Source: JAADHG01 sp964418645
GTDB lineage: Bacteria; Bacteroidota; Bacteroidia; Flavobacteriales; Flavobacteriaceae
DNA length: 56,339 nt
Assembly: GCA_964418645.1 (NCBI GenBank)
Contig: CAYQME010000012.1
Span: forward strand, 1 to 56,339
Direction of reading: 5' to 3'
The translations under genes and the position numbers were made by a program. Shown piece by piece: positions 1 through 9,476 of this stretch; the stretch's first letter is position 1, and each line of letters starts with the position of its first letter. A model generated the notes under the pieces. It was not told where the DNA came from. It did no database searches and worked only from the letters and a program-made list of their open reading frames with translations.

Positions 1-515
1 TTGAGTTTAAAAAGCTTGAAACTGCTCAGGATATTTTTGAGTTTGAAGGTAAGATACAAACCATTTTTTGGTGGACCACCTTTATACCCACAAACAACAC
101 CTATAAGGAACTCATTAGCTCAGGAAATCTTAATTATATAAAAAACGATTCCATAAAAGACTACCTCATGGAGCTAGATAAAAAATATGTAATAATTGCA
201 AATGCTGAACACCATATGCGCAATGAATTTGAGAAGTATCTTTATGATGTTTCAATTTTTAATGGTGATATGTTAAATGTAATGGACCTTGAACAATCCT
301 CCGTAAAAAGTAAAATAATACTAAAAAAACCTTCCCAAATCTCAGTTAAAGAGATCATTCCTCAGTACCAAAGGTTACTAGAGAATAAAACCTTCATTAA
401 TGGCATAAAGCTCTCCATTATGAACAATATTTTTATTAAAAATAGTCATATAGAATTGACAGCACATCTTCAAAAATTGAACCAATTAATACAAGATGAT
501 TTAAATAAAAATTAG
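1..515 (+). CDS. DUF6090-like protein, C-terminal part (5' end outside window)
   Basis: The reading frame is open from the first bases of the window (codons begin at position 3) and ends at TAA 513-515, so the gene starts upstream and about 170 residues are visible. The visible part contains an amphipathic stretch with TYKELISSGNLNYIKND and later EHHMRNEFEKYL, which resembles the C-terminal half of a flavobacterial family I know as DUF6090 (a short N-terminal membrane anchor followed by a helical domain). An internal ATG at 168 could be mistaken for the start, but the upstream sequence is coding-like. No function is known to me; the family assignment is from memory. Confidence 0.6.
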   Translation, partial: EFKKLETAQDIFEFEGKIQTIFWWTTFIPTNNTYKELISSGNLNYIKNDSIKDYLMELDKKYVIIANAEHHMRNEFEKYLYDVSIFNGDMLNVMDLEQSSVKSKIILKKPSQISVKEIIPQYQRLLENKTFINGIKLSIMNNIFIKNSHIELTAHLQKLNQLIQDDLNKN

Positions 516-632
516 TGTTATTTACTATTAATTTTCTTGTTTTTATTTGATAACGTGTGAATTAGAGATGTCATTATTTTAAACAATTAAAATAAATTAA
601 GTAACTTACTATCCTAACTAAACTAAAAAATT

Positions 633-1649
633 ATGACAAATCATTCAAGTAATTATAATTCTACGTTATTATTAGTAGGTATACTTTTTATTATTTGGGG
701 CATCTTGGGTTTAATGGATGCCAAAAACTACACTTATTCAGGCTATGGAACTGACGACAATTGGTCTGTAAATAATGTTGAAGTAGGAAGTCCTGCCGAA
801 GCCGCAGGATTACTAGAAGGCGATGTAATTAAAAGCACTGGTGGCATAGCTGTAACAGACACTAAAGCACTTAATAAAAGAGAGCGCGCTAAAATAGGAG
901 AATCTAGAGCTATTGTTATTGATAGAAATGGAACAGAGCAAACTTTACAGCTTACTTTTGCTGCAAGTCCAGATAAGAATAAAACCAATAATATGATTGG
1001 GTTTATAATTGGCTTGTTGTTTATTGTTTTAGGCTTATATGCCAATCATAAACATAAATCTGCGCTTAGCCATTCATTTGCTGTATTTTCACTCTGTTTT
1101 GGGTTTTTATTTATGAATGGTCCTTATATAAGTTCAGTCTTTCTTGGAAGCATTATTGGAATTATTTCGACAGCTATCGTCTTATTTTCATTTACAGCAT
1201 TAGCTATTTACATGCTTAGATATACTCCTGAAAGCTCATTTTTAAGCAGTAAAAATTATAAGCTAATCTATGCTCCTATGCTAGTAATTTTAGCAATAGT
1301 TATTATTTTGCAATTAACACAAATGGATAGTTCTGGAACCTTAAATATGGTTATGCGATTATTATTTGGTGCTTTTATAATAGTTTATTTCTTAATTGCA
1401 GTGGTGACACTTATTCGTAAATATATGAACGCAAGTGCTACAGATAGAAGCGAAAAAGGATTAAGTATGATGTTAATTGGGACGGTCATAGGATTGCTTC
1501 CAATATTAGTTTATTTTACTATTAACACTATTTCTCCAGGTTCAGATTTACCAGGAAATGATTATGTGTTCTATACGTTTACAGCCATTCCAATATTTTT
1601 TACACTGGCTTTAAATAAATTAAATAGTGCTTCTGCTGCTGCCGAATAG
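633..1649 (+). CDS. PDZ-domain multi-pass membrane protein
   Basis: This 338-residue protein has one hydrophobic segment at about residues 11-27, then a PDZ-like domain (about 45-112, with VEVGSPAEAAGLLEGDVI), then six or seven membrane segments filling the remainder. PDZ domains bind C-terminal or extended peptides and are common in envelope proteases, but no protease active site (HExxH or Ser/Lys dyad) is visible here. It is probably an inner-membrane protein with a periplasmic PDZ domain; the partner is unknown. It stands alone and is followed by a strong terminator. The antisense frame at 743-1045 is a shadow. Confidence 0.75.
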   Translation: MTNHSSNYNSTLLLVGILFIIWGILGLMDAKNYTYSGYGTDDNWSVNNVEVGSPAEAAGLLEGDVIKSTGGIAVTDTKALNKRERAKIGESRAIVIDRNGTEQTLQLTFAASPDKNKTNNMIGFIIGLLFIVLGLYANHKHKSALSHSFAVFSLCFGFLFMNGPYISSVFLGSIIGIISTAIVLFSFTALAIYMLRYTPESSFLSSKNYKLIYAPMLVILAIVIILQLTQMDSSGTLNMVMRLLFGAFIIVYFLIAVVTLIRKYMNASATDRSEKGLSMMLIGTVIGLLPILVYFTINTISPGSDLPGNDYVFYTFTAIPIFFTLALNKLNSASAAAE

Positions 1650-1672
1650 TTTTAAATAAAATAAAAATATAT

Positions 1673-1708
1673 AATAAGGTGGATTTTAAAAGAGCCACCT
1701 TATTTTTT
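1673..1708 (+). terminator. Rho-independent terminator after PDZ protein gene
   Basis: A perfect 10-bp stem (AATAAGGTGG at 1673-1682 with CCACCTTATT at 1695-1704) is followed by a T run, 24 bp after the stop codon of the PDZ membrane protein. Confidence 0.9.
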
Positions 1709-1758
1709 AGGATTATCGAAAGAAAAAAATCTTCAAAAAATAACCTTATCTTTAACCT

Positions 1759-1899
1759 ATGAACGGATTTGATATTGTAATGGTCATTGCCATAATCCTA
1801 TTTGCAAGATTAGGGGTACGGCTTGTTACAGGTTATATTAAAATGAAAAAAGAACATAAAAACCATTTAAATACTGATAATAATTCAGAAGAAGAATAA
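1759..1899 (+). CDS. small single-pass membrane peptide (46 aa)
   Basis: ATG at 1759 opens a 46-residue frame ending at TAA 1897-1899. Residues about 5-17 are hydrophobic (IVMVIAIILFARLG), followed by a Lys/His-rich segment and an acidic tail (NNSEEE). The composition and position between a terminator and the DUF3179 gene suggest a real small membrane protein. A TATCTTTA sequence resembling the Bacteroidota -7 box lies at 1747-1754, only four bases before the ATG; if used it would give an almost leaderless message or serve the next gene. Function unknown. Confidence 0.5.
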   Translation: MNGFDIVMVIAIILFARLGVRLVTGYIKMKKEHKNHLNTDNNSEEE

Positions 1900-1920
1900 C
1901 TTTTAAAAATCTAAAGCACA

Positions 1921-2751
1921 ATGAAATCTTTTTTTATAACAATTTTTTTATTATCAGTTTTAGCTTGTAAAAATAAAGACTCAAAACCTTCTGAAAAACA
2001 ACTAAATATCGAAACAACTAAAGAAGACTCAATTAAAAAACCTCAACGTCCTCTTGCTTATAAAAATAGAAAATTCTTTGAAGAAAACGGTCGTAAAATG
2101 TTGTATGGTGGTAAAGATAGTCTTCAGAATTTTGATATTTCAAATACAGAATTAAATAACAAACAGTTTCATTATGGCATTGGACGTGAAGCATTTCCTG
2201 CTTTATTAAAACCAAAATTTACAACCATTAAAAGTGCTGATTCTTTATGGAATGATGATGATAGGTTTATTCTTGCTTATTCTGGTAATGATGTTAAAGC
2301 CTATTCCGTTAAAGATTTAACACATCATGAAGTTGTAAATGATGTTTTAAATGGCGAACCCATTATGGCTGTTTATTGTGTTCTTGCAGATTTAGGTGCA
2401 ATTTACGACAGACAATATGGAGACAAAGAATTGACTTTTGCTTTAAGTGGTTATACCTATTATGATCAAAATGTTTGGAATGGATTAGATGGCTTTGTAC
2501 TTTGGGATCGCGAAACTGAAAGCCTTTGGTGGCCACTTATTGATCGTGCAGTTTCAGGAAAATTAAAAGGTGTTGAACTTTTAGAAAAAGATAAATCTCA
2601 TTGGAAAGATACTAATTGGAAATATATTAAAGACAATTATCCTAATGCCAAAATATTAATTTCTGGACAAGATTACAAACGACCTAAAACATGGCAAAAA
2701 TTTGATGATGTCTCAAATATTGTTAAAAATTATAGTGCAAATAAAGAATAA
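1921..2751 (+). CDS. DUF3179 domain lipoprotein
   Basis: The 276-residue product starts with a lipoprotein signal (lipobox SVLAC, Cys16) and a charged Lys/Ser/Glu linker, so it is an exported lipoprotein. Residues about 75-265 match the DUF3179 pattern as I recall it: a PAL-like N-terminal part, YCVLADLGAIYDR in place of the usual Cys-rich YCPLCNTA segment, and the diagnostic LWDRETESLWWPL followed by a W-K-Y/Y-P closing region. No enzymatic role is established for the family. It lies 21 bp after the 46-aa peptide gene and may be co-transcribed with it. Confidence 0.8.
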   Translation: MKSFFITIFLLSVLACKNKDSKPSEKQLNIETTKEDSIKKPQRPLAYKNRKFFEENGRKMLYGGKDSLQNFDISNTELNNKQFHYGIGREAFPALLKPKFTTIKSADSLWNDDDRFILAYSGNDVKAYSVKDLTHHEVVNDVLNGEPIMAVYCVLADLGAIYDRQYGDKELTFALSGYTYYDQNVWNGLDGFVLWDRETESLWWPLIDRAVSGKLKGVELLEKDKSHWKDTNWKYIKDNYPNAKILISGQDYKRPKTWQKFDDVSNIVKNYSANKE

Positions 2752-2820
2752 AATAATCAATCTCTAGTAAAACACAGTTAATAATACTATCTTTAACCAT
2801 TATTAATAATTTTTTTAACA

Positions 2821-3009
2821 GTGAACGGAACAGTAAAATTTTTTAATGGAACCAAAGGATTTGGTTTCATCACCGAAGACGATTCAAATACAGAGTACTT
2901 TGTACACGTGTCTGGATTAATTGACCAAATTAACGAAGGCGACAAAGTCGAGTTTGAGTTAACAGAAGGAAAAAAAGGAATGAATGCTATAAACGTAAAA
3001 GTGGTTTAG
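2821..3009 (+). CDS. cold-shock domain protein (CspA family)
   Basis: A 62-residue single-domain OB-fold nucleic acid chaperone. Both RNA-binding motifs are visible: RNP1 KGFGFI (about 13-18) and RNP2 YFVHVS (about 27-32). It binds single-stranded RNA and DNA and melts secondary structure. The start is GTG at 2821, since the conserved NGTVKFFN begins at once after it. A TATCTTTA -7-like box at 2788-2795 would give a short leader of about 20 nt, unlike the long leaders of enterobacterial cspA. A strong terminator follows, so it is monocistronic. Confidence 0.92.
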   Translation: MNGTVKFFNGTKGFGFITEDDSNTEYFVHVSGLIDQINEGDKVEFELTEGKKGMNAINVKVV

Positions 3010-3030
3010 TTTTTTCTTAATCTTTTAATG

Positions 3031-3060
3031 AAAGCCTATCAAAATTGATAGGCTTTTTTT
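3031..3060 (+). terminator. terminator after cold-shock gene
   Basis: AAAGCCTATC (3031-3040) pairs with GATAGGCTTT (from 3047), followed by a run of Ts. It sits between the cold-shock gene and the convergent oxidoreductase gene. Confidence 0.9.
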
Positions 3061-3087
3061 ATTTTAACAATTAAAACCTGTTGTAGC

Positions 3088-4071
3088 TTAACCTTCTTGA
3101 GGAATCAAAACTATTTTTCCCTTTACTTCCTTATTAATCATTGAATGCATTGCCTCTACTACTTTTCCTAAAGGATATTCTTTATAAATTCTACTCTTTA
3201 ATTTTCCTTGAGCAAACCAGTTTACTATAGTTATTAGATTTTCGGTATTTTGCTGTGGTTCATTTTTAAAAAAAGCACCCCAAAATACGCCCATTACTTG
3301 GCATCCTTTTAACAATACTAGATTTAAAGGAATCTTAGGAATTTCTCCTGCTGCAAAACCTACCACTAAATATCTGCCTTTCCATGCAATTGAACGTAAT
3401 GCAGGTTCCGAAAACTTATCACCAACAGGATCGTAAATCACATCAGCACCTTTTCCATTAGTAAGTTCTTTTACTCTGCTTTTGAGGTCTTCTGATGAAT
3501 AATTAATAATAAAGTCTGCACCATTTTGTTTACAGAATTCTAATTTTTCGATCGTTGATGCAGCTGCAATAACTGTTGCTCCAAGTGCTTTAGCAATTTG
3601 TATGGCCGCTGTACCAACTCCACCTGCCGCACCTAAAACTAAAAGCGTTTCTCCTTCTTGTAAACTTGCTCTATTTACAAGCGCATGATACGAAGTTCCG
3701 TAAGTTAACATTGATGAAGCAGCTGTTGTAAAATCCATTGTTGGTGGCATTTTAAACACATCTTTTGCTTTGGCTTTTACTTCTTGGGCAAACCCTCCAA
3801 AAACACTTCCGTACATTACTTTATCTCCAACTTTAAAGTATTTTACATCTTTACCTATTTGTTTTATTACTCCTGAAATTTCTCCTCCTGGCGAAAACGG
3901 AAATTCTGGTTTAAATTGATATTTACCTTGTACTATTAACGTATCAGGAAAGTTTAATCCACAGGCTTTAACACTAATTATTACTTCATCTTTCTCAGGT
4001 ACTAAATCTGGAATTTCTTCAATTGTTAGATTATCTATTGATCCAAAAGATTTACATAAAACAGCCTTCAT
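3088..4071 (-). CDS. zinc-free MDR NADPH:quinone oxidoreductase
   Basis: A 327-residue medium-chain dehydrogenase/reductase. The N-terminal GroES-like domain has the quinone-oxidoreductase pattern CGLNFPDTLIVQGKYQ, and the Rossmann motif GAAGGVGTAAIQIAK lies mid-protein, typical of NADPH binding; the catalytic zinc ligands of alcohol dehydrogenases are absent. It probably reduces quinones or enoyl substrates with NADPH. I take ATG at 4071 as the start; the frame continues upstream only to a TTG at 4080 that would overlap the previous gene. It begins one base after the acyl-CoA ligase stop codon, so it is the last gene of the acyl-CoA operon. Confidence 0.85.
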   Translation of the reverse strand: MKAVLCKSFGSIDNLTIEEIPDLVPEKDEVIISVKACGLNFPDTLIVQGKYQFKPEFPFSPGGEISGVIKQIGKDVKYFKVGDKVMYGSVFGGFAQEVKAKAKDVFKMPPTMDFTTAASSMLTYGTSYHALVNRASLQEGETLLVLGAAGGVGTAAIQIAKALGATVIAAASTIEKLEFCKQNGADFIINYSSEDLKSRVKELTNGKGADVIYDPVGDKFSEPALRSIAWKGRYLVVGFAAGEIPKIPLNLVLLKGCQVMGVFWGAFFKNEPQQNTENLITIVNWFAQGKLKSRIYKEYPLGKVVEAMHSMINKEVKGKIVLIPQEG

Positions 4072-4072
4072 T

Positions 4073-5716
4073 CTATTCAAAAATTACTTTATTATCAGCA
4101 TCAAACCAAGATTTATACATTGGCATATGTATTTTCTCTACTTGGCTACGTTTTAATTTGAGTGTTGGAGTCATCAAACCATTTTCAACAGTCCACTCTT
4201 CACTCATAATCACCGCTTTTTCAATTCTCTCGTGTTTTTCGAGTGTTGGATTTATATTTTTAATCATTTCAATTAAATTTTCGCTTAACCCAACCTTACT
4301 TTTTTTATGCCCTTCTTCAGATAAAACAATTAATAAAATTGGTTGTGGAATTCCCATACCAACGATGCAAATTTGATCGATGTTAGAATTTTTAGACAAT
4401 TCTAACTCAATTGGAGCAGGGAAAACATATTTCCCTTTATCGGTTTTAAACTGGTCTTTAGCACGTCCTGTTATAGTTAAATAACCATCGTGATCATATT
4501 CGCCGACATCGCCAGTTTTTAAGTAGCCTTCGTCATCAAATGATTCTACAGTTGCTTCGGGATTTTTGTAATAGCCTTTCATTAAGCAATCACTTATAAT
4601 ACAAATCTCGCCAATTGGAGACAATTTCGCTTTCACACCAAATGCAGGTTTCCCAACAGTTCCAAATTTATTTGCATTGGGTAAATTAATGTGAGACATA
4701 GCACAATCTTCGGTCATGCCATAACCTTGCAAAATGGTTATTCCCAATTTTCTATACCATTCCAAAAGACTAACAGCAATTGGAGCAGCTCCTGAAACGA
4801 TATATTTAGCATTTATAAGACCTAATTTCTTTTTAATTTTTTTCTTAACCATACTTCCAATAATAGGAAGTTTTAATAATTTGTTTAACTTTTTTTGAGG
4901 CAATCCCATTAATATTTTCTCCTTAAATTTTGTCCAGATTCTAGGTACAGCAAAAAACACATCTGGTTGCGTGGCTTCTAAATTACTTGCAAAAGTGTCT
5001 AACGATTCGGCAAAAGTCATTGAACCTCCTCTAAACAATCCTCCAAATTCAATTATAGCTCTTTCTGCGATGTGAGCCAATGGCAAAAAAGAGAAAAGTT
5101 TAGGATGTTGATTTAATTCAATCATTTTTAGTGCAGTGTTAGCCGCATTTGTAACAGACTCTACAGTTTGCACAACTCCTTTAGGGTTACCTGTTGTTCC
5201 AGATGTATAAATTATTGTAAATAATTGCTCTGTATCTAGCTCTGGGGTTTGATTTAAAGGTTCATTTTGTGTAATCAAATTTTCCCAGGTATGCTCTTCC
5301 TTAATACCATACATTTCGACACTTATTATTGGTATGTTTTTAATAGCCGGTTTTTGAGATTCAAAATCAAGTAATTTACCTACAATAATTGCTTTAGCTT
5401 CACTATGGTCTAAAATATATTCAATAGTTTCCGCTCCTAAAGTCGGGTAAATTGGTACAGATGTATTACCAGACATCATTATCGCCAAATCTGCCATAAC
5501 CCAATGCGCACAATTAGAAGACATTATTGCTATTTTACTCTTTGCAGGCAAACCAAATTCTTTGAATACATTAGCAATACGTCTGGCTTCATCACCTGCT
5601 TTTTTAAATGTATAAATTTCGAGTCCGCCATTTACATATTGTCTTAAATATTCTTTGTTTGGTGCTGTCTTTTCCCAATGTAGAAAAGCATCAAGTGGTG
5701 AAGTGAATTGTTGCAT
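4073..5716 (-). CDS. AMP-dependent long-chain acyl-CoA synthetase
   Basis: This 547-residue adenylate-forming enzyme activates a fatty acid to acyl-AMP and then acyl-CoA. The phosphate-binding loop YTSGTTGNPKG, the LQGYGMTE motif and the adenylate/hinge motif GYLKTGDVG ... GRAKDQFKT are all present in order. Length and the N-terminal FTFKKAGDEARRIAN-type region fit the eukaryote-like long-chain ligases (FadD15/FAA type). It lies between an acyl-CoA dehydrogenase gene (31 bp upstream) and a quinone oxidoreductase gene (1 bp downstream), which supports a fatty-acid activation and oxidation operon. Exact chain length is not predictable. Confidence 0.92.
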   Translation of the reverse strand: MQQFTSPLDAFLHWEKTAPNKEYLRQYVNGGLEIYTFKKAGDEARRIANVFKEFGLPAKSKIAIMSSNCAHWVMADLAIMMSGNTSVPIYPTLGAETIEYILDHSEAKAIIVGKLLDFESQKPAIKNIPIISVEMYGIKEEHTWENLITQNEPLNQTPELDTEQLFTIIYTSGTTGNPKGVVQTVESVTNAANTALKMIELNQHPKLFSFLPLAHIAERAIIEFGGLFRGGSMTFAESLDTFASNLEATQPDVFFAVPRIWTKFKEKILMGLPQKKLNKLLKLPIIGSMVKKKIKKKLGLINAKYIVSGAAPIAVSLLEWYRKLGITILQGYGMTEDCAMSHINLPNANKFGTVGKPAFGVKAKLSPIGEICIISDCLMKGYYKNPEATVESFDDEGYLKTGDVGEYDHDGYLTITGRAKDQFKTDKGKYVFPAPIELELSKNSNIDQICIVGMGIPQPILLIVLSEEGHKKSKVGLSENLIEMIKNINPTLEKHERIEKAVIMSEEWTVENGLMTPTLKLKRSQVEKIHMPMYKSWFDADNKVIFE

Positions 5717-5747
5717 AATATTGGTTATATATTAAAGAGTTTACAAG

Positions 5748-7562
5748 TTAATTAAAAATGTCTTTTGACACAGAAATAGTGAGTTCTTCACTATTCATCA
5801 AGGTTTTTGACAGTCCTTTTGTTTTTATTAACTCGTACGTAAAGAAATATTTCATGGTATGAATTTTACTTTCATAAAATTCATTCGCTTGGTTGCCTCC
5901 ATTATTTTCTAAAACTTCTTGTGCCGCATTTGCTGTTTTTAACCACTGCCATCCTACTATAATCGTTCCTAAAAAATCCATAAACACAGTAGCATCAGCA
6001 AGGAAACGTTCGTAATTACCTTTTAAAGCGTGAGGCATTAAAGTGCCTAATACCTTCTGTACCAGGCCTAAATTTTCTAACATTGTATTAGCATAAGGTT
6101 TTAGTTGGTCATAATTATTAGCTTCTTTAATTGTTTTCTGGATTTCTTCAGCTAATAACTTCAGAGCTTTTCCATTTTTAGCCGTTACTTTTCTACCTAA
6201 TAAATCTAAAGATTGTATGCCAGTTGTCCCCTCATACAAAGCAATAATACGAATATCTCGATAGTATTGTTGAGGCATAAAATCGAAACAGAACCCGTAG
6301 CCTCCTAATATTTGAACTGCATTACTAGTAGATTCAATACCTTTTTCGGCAGGATAGGTCTTTGCAATTGGTGTTAATAATTCTAACAATAAATTATACT
6401 TTTCTTTCTCTTCATTGGAAGTACTTGTTATTTCTTTATCGAAATAATTAGAGGTTTGAAAAATTAAACTCATGGAGCCTTCAACTATGGCTTTTTGAGT
6501 TAATAACATTCGCTTGATGTCTGGATGATTGATGATTAGCGTTTGCTCTTCATCAGCATTTTTTTGCCCAGAACTATTTAGCTTTCGCCCTTGAGGACGC
6601 TCGTTTGCATACTTTAAAGATGAATAATAGGCCGCTGTAGCAATAGCAGCTCCCATACGTCCAGTTGCTATACGAGCTTCGTTCATCATTTGAAACATAT
6701 ATGACAACCCTTTGTTAGGTTCACCAACGAGCCAACCTCTACAATCATTATTATCACCAAAAACAATATGTGTTGTACAATAGCCTTTTTGCCCCATTTT
6801 TTCAAACTCTCCAACAATATCAGCACTATTATGCACCAACTCACCATTTTCATCTGGGCGTTTTTTAGGAACAACAAACAAGGACACGCCTTTTATTCCA
6901 GAAGGCGCTCCATCAATTCGTGCCAATACTAAATGCACGAAATTGCTTGAAAATTGATGATCTCCAGCCGAAATAAATATTTTTTGCCCTTTAATTAAAT
7001 GGTAATCTTCATCTGTTGGAGTTGCAGTAGTTTTAACATCTGAAAGCGAACTTCCTGCTTGTGGCTCGGTTAAACACATGGTTCCGCCCCAAGTTAAATC
7101 CAGCATATTAGGTACATAAATATCCTTAAGTTTTTGACTGCCAAAAGATAAAATTAAGTTAGCCGAACCTGCCGTTAGTCCAAAATATCCTGGCACATGA
7201 TTATTAGCAGCTTCCATAATAAAATAGGCAGCATGAAAAATGGATGACGGTAATTGCATGCCACCATCATCATAATCAAAACCTAAACCAACCAAGCCTA
7301 TGTCGCCACCTTGTTTTATGATATTTTCAAATTGTGGATGCACATTAATTTTACCATCTTTAAAATAGGATGGCTTTTCGTCCATGTCTTTTATAAATGG
7401 GTATAAGGCAGTATCAGAAAAGGTCTTAACCGAATCAATAAAAATATCGATAGAAGTTTTATCGTAATCGCTAAAACGCTCTTTGCTTAATAAGTCTTCG
7501 GTTTGGTGTACATTATATAATAAGAATTTTAATGTATCTATACTAACGTAGTTATTTTGCAT
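5748..7562 (-). CDS. acyl-CoA dehydrogenase, large (about 600 aa) type
   Basis: An FAD-dependent enzyme that introduces the alpha-beta double bond into acyl-CoA. At 604 residues it belongs to the long subgroup with an extra C-terminal domain, like DmdC and related enzymes. Visible: the FAD-contact motif MCLTEPQAGSSLSDV, IFISAGDH, EARIATGRMGAA, and ALYEGTTGIQSLDLLGRK with the expected catalytic glutamate. The gene lies 50 bp after the saccharopine-dehydrogenase-like gene and 31 bp before the acyl-CoA ligase gene. The true substrate is unknown; fatty acyl-CoA is the simplest guess. Confidence 0.92.
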   Translation of the reverse strand: MQNNYVSIDTLKFLLYNVHQTEDLLSKERFSDYDKTSIDIFIDSVKTFSDTALYPFIKDMDEKPSYFKDGKINVHPQFENIIKQGGDIGLVGLGFDYDDGGMQLPSSIFHAAYFIMEAANNHVPGYFGLTAGSANLILSFGSQKLKDIYVPNMLDLTWGGTMCLTEPQAGSSLSDVKTTATPTDEDYHLIKGQKIFISAGDHQFSSNFVHLVLARIDGAPSGIKGVSLFVVPKKRPDENGELVHNSADIVGEFEKMGQKGYCTTHIVFGDNNDCRGWLVGEPNKGLSYMFQMMNEARIATGRMGAAIATAAYYSSLKYANERPQGRKLNSSGQKNADEEQTLIINHPDIKRMLLTQKAIVEGSMSLIFQTSNYFDKEITSTSNEEKEKYNLLLELLTPIAKTYPAEKGIESTSNAVQILGGYGFCFDFMPQQYYRDIRIIALYEGTTGIQSLDLLGRKVTAKNGKALKLLAEEIQKTIKEANNYDQLKPYANTMLENLGLVQKVLGTLMPHALKGNYERFLADATVFMDFLGTIIVGWQWLKTANAAQEVLENNGGNQANEFYESKIHTMKYFFTYELIKTKGLSKTLMNSEELTISVSKDIFN

Positions 7563-7612
7563 CTTTAAAATTTATAAGCCTAAAAATAACTAATAAATTT
7601 TAAAAACTCTAA

Positions 7613-8973
7613 CTACTCTTTTCCATCAACATAATCTTGTAAATATTCAAATCTAGGAGTAAGCTTCCCATTTTCAGTCATTTTAGCTCTCGTGAGTATA
7701 CCACCTTTATCATTATTAAAAAAGGCCGAAATTACACTATCGTAAAACATTGTCCCAAATCCTCTGCTAGCGTTATCTGGTAATTCACAAGGTAAATTAT
7801 CTACAGCCATAACTCCAATGGCTTTTTTATCCATATAATCTACTTCGCTTTCAGTTTTAGGATTATATCCATAAATAGGATTTTCTATAGTTGATGAACG
7901 TATTGTTGATGCAACTGGACCATCTACATCACAACTAATATCAGCAACTACTTTAATATTAAAATCTTCAGATTTCGCATCTTTACGTGTAAACAAATAA
8001 GGTGCCCCATCTCCAAAAAAATGCCCTGCGATATACAAATCACTCACTTTAGCAAAGCGTATAAATGTAGATTCATAATCTTGTGCATTATTAAAAAAGT
8101 CATAAATATCTAATAGCTTTTCATCTCTGCGCTTGTTATAATCTAACACATCAATTTGTACATAAACGGCTTCATTATACGTTTTATTTAAATAGTCATC
8201 AACCGATACTTCTTTAATTTTTAAATGGTCTAAAATTTCTTTAGCTCCATTACCAACTCTACCTTTTCCTGTAAGTACAATTTTAATATTTGGAAGTTTA
8301 ATAATATCTAAATAGGCTTCAAGTTCTATTCTGTCTTTAAAAGTTCCTGCCTTAGGCAAGTTAAAATCTCCAAATTTTAAACCATAGGCTCTTAAACCAT
8401 TATAAGCACCAACAACTCCTGCATAATATCCAAATCCTATAAGTCTNNNNNNNNNNNNNNNNNNNNNNNNNNNNNNNNNNNNNNNNNNNNNNNNNNNNNN
8501 NNNNNNNNNNNNNNNNNNNNNNNNNNNNNNNNNNNNNNNNNNNNNNTTAAACCATTATAAGCACCAACAACTCCTGCATAATATCCAAATCCTATAAGTC
8601 TAAAATTATCTGAATTAACAATTGTTTCATGGTCATAAAACGTGATGTTTTTTTCTAACAAAGCTTTTAATAAATTTCTATTATAAGGTTGCTTTTTTAT
8701 AGTATGAGAAAAAAAGAAATATTTTTTATTCGGAATTAGTGCTCCAATAGGCACTTCCTTCACACCAAGGAAAACATCAGCGTCTGAAACATTGTTTGTT
8801 ACTTTGAATCCTAAGTTTGAGTATTCTTCATCTTTAAACACACGAATATCACTTGACTCCACTACTATTTTAGCTTTAGGGAAATTCTTTGTGATTTTTT
8901 GACATGCTTGCGGAGATAATACAACGCGATGATCTGGTGGATTTTTACGTTCTTTTATTAAAGCAAATTTCAT
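7613..8973 (-). CDS. LYS1-type saccharopine dehydrogenase-like NAD(P) oxidoreductase, interrupted by an assembly gap
   Basis: Read on the minus strand from ATG 8973, the N-terminal part has the AlaDH/PNT-like pattern seen in saccharopine dehydrogenases (KERKNPPDHRVVLSP, VESSDIRVFKDEEY, LGVKEVP). The frame runs into 100 Ns. The 55 bp on each side of the Ns (8392-8446 and 8547-8601) are identical. If one copy and the Ns are removed, the frame passes through without a break (GAYNGLRAYGLKFGDFNLPKAGT) and gives a 401-residue protein (1206 nt, a multiple of three), the usual length of the family. The C-terminal part has the dinucleotide motif LTGKGRVGNGAKE. It probably acts on a lysine/glutarate-type substrate. 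It is the first gene of the acyl-CoA operon. Calling it two fragments would be an artefact. Confidence 0.82.
8447..8546. other. assembly gap (100 N) flanked by identical 55-bp sequences
   Basis: Exactly 100 Ns. The 55 bases before (8392-8446) and after (8547-8601) are the same sequence, as expected when two contigs overlapping by one k-mer length are scaffolded without merging. The real gap is therefore probably negative: 155 bp should be removed. Confidence 0.95.
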
Positions 8974-9080
8974 AGTATGAACTTGGTATAAATTTTGCAC
9001 GAAAATAAAAGGATTTAAGCGGTTGCGCAAGTTTTTTTGTAACTTCGCAATCCATTTTGAATAATGTTTATTTAAAATTT

Positions 9081-9471
9081 GGGGTCGACTGGTTTTGACA
9101 GCGAGTTGTATTGAATTGTAAGCACGTCGCGTAACGACATTGAAACGCGTAAAAAGCTATATCAAAATTTAAACGGCGAGAATAACTACGCTTTAGCTGC
9201 ATAATCTGAATTATAGTAAGATTAGCCTTGTCCTACTAGGTAGGGAAGCTAAATGTCTCTTGAAAGCCTTGGTTAACGGCGTTCTACTTTGAGGCATCGT
9301 AAAAGTAAACCTAGAAAATGTAATGCTTTGGTACATTTTTGAAACTAAAAAAGCTAAGTAATACGTAGAGTGTTTTTAATCAGCGTATTATCTAAAACTA
9401 TGAAAAAACTACACGTGTAGAAAGCTCTTTGGTAGCTTGTTTGGACCCGAGTTCGATTCTCGGCGACTCCA
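9081..9471 (+). ncRNA. ssrA: transfer-messenger RNA (tmRNA)
   Basis: The 5' end GGGGTCGACTGGTTTTGACA and the 3' T-arm/acceptor GAGTTCGATTCTCGGCGACTCCA form the tRNA-like domain; GGGGTCG pairs with CGACTCC (one G-U), and the terminal CCA is not encoded. The tag reading frame is at 9175-9204 and encodes GENNYALAA followed by TAA, the flavobacterial tag, ending in the ALAA degron recognised by ClpXP. It releases stalled ribosomes by trans-translation together with SmpB (not in this window). Confidence 0.97.
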
Positions 9472-9476
9472 CTTTT

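Noticed and set aside
743..1045. 100-codon minus frame within the PDZ protein gene
   Set aside because: Antisense shadow of a well-supported gene; no recognisable domain.
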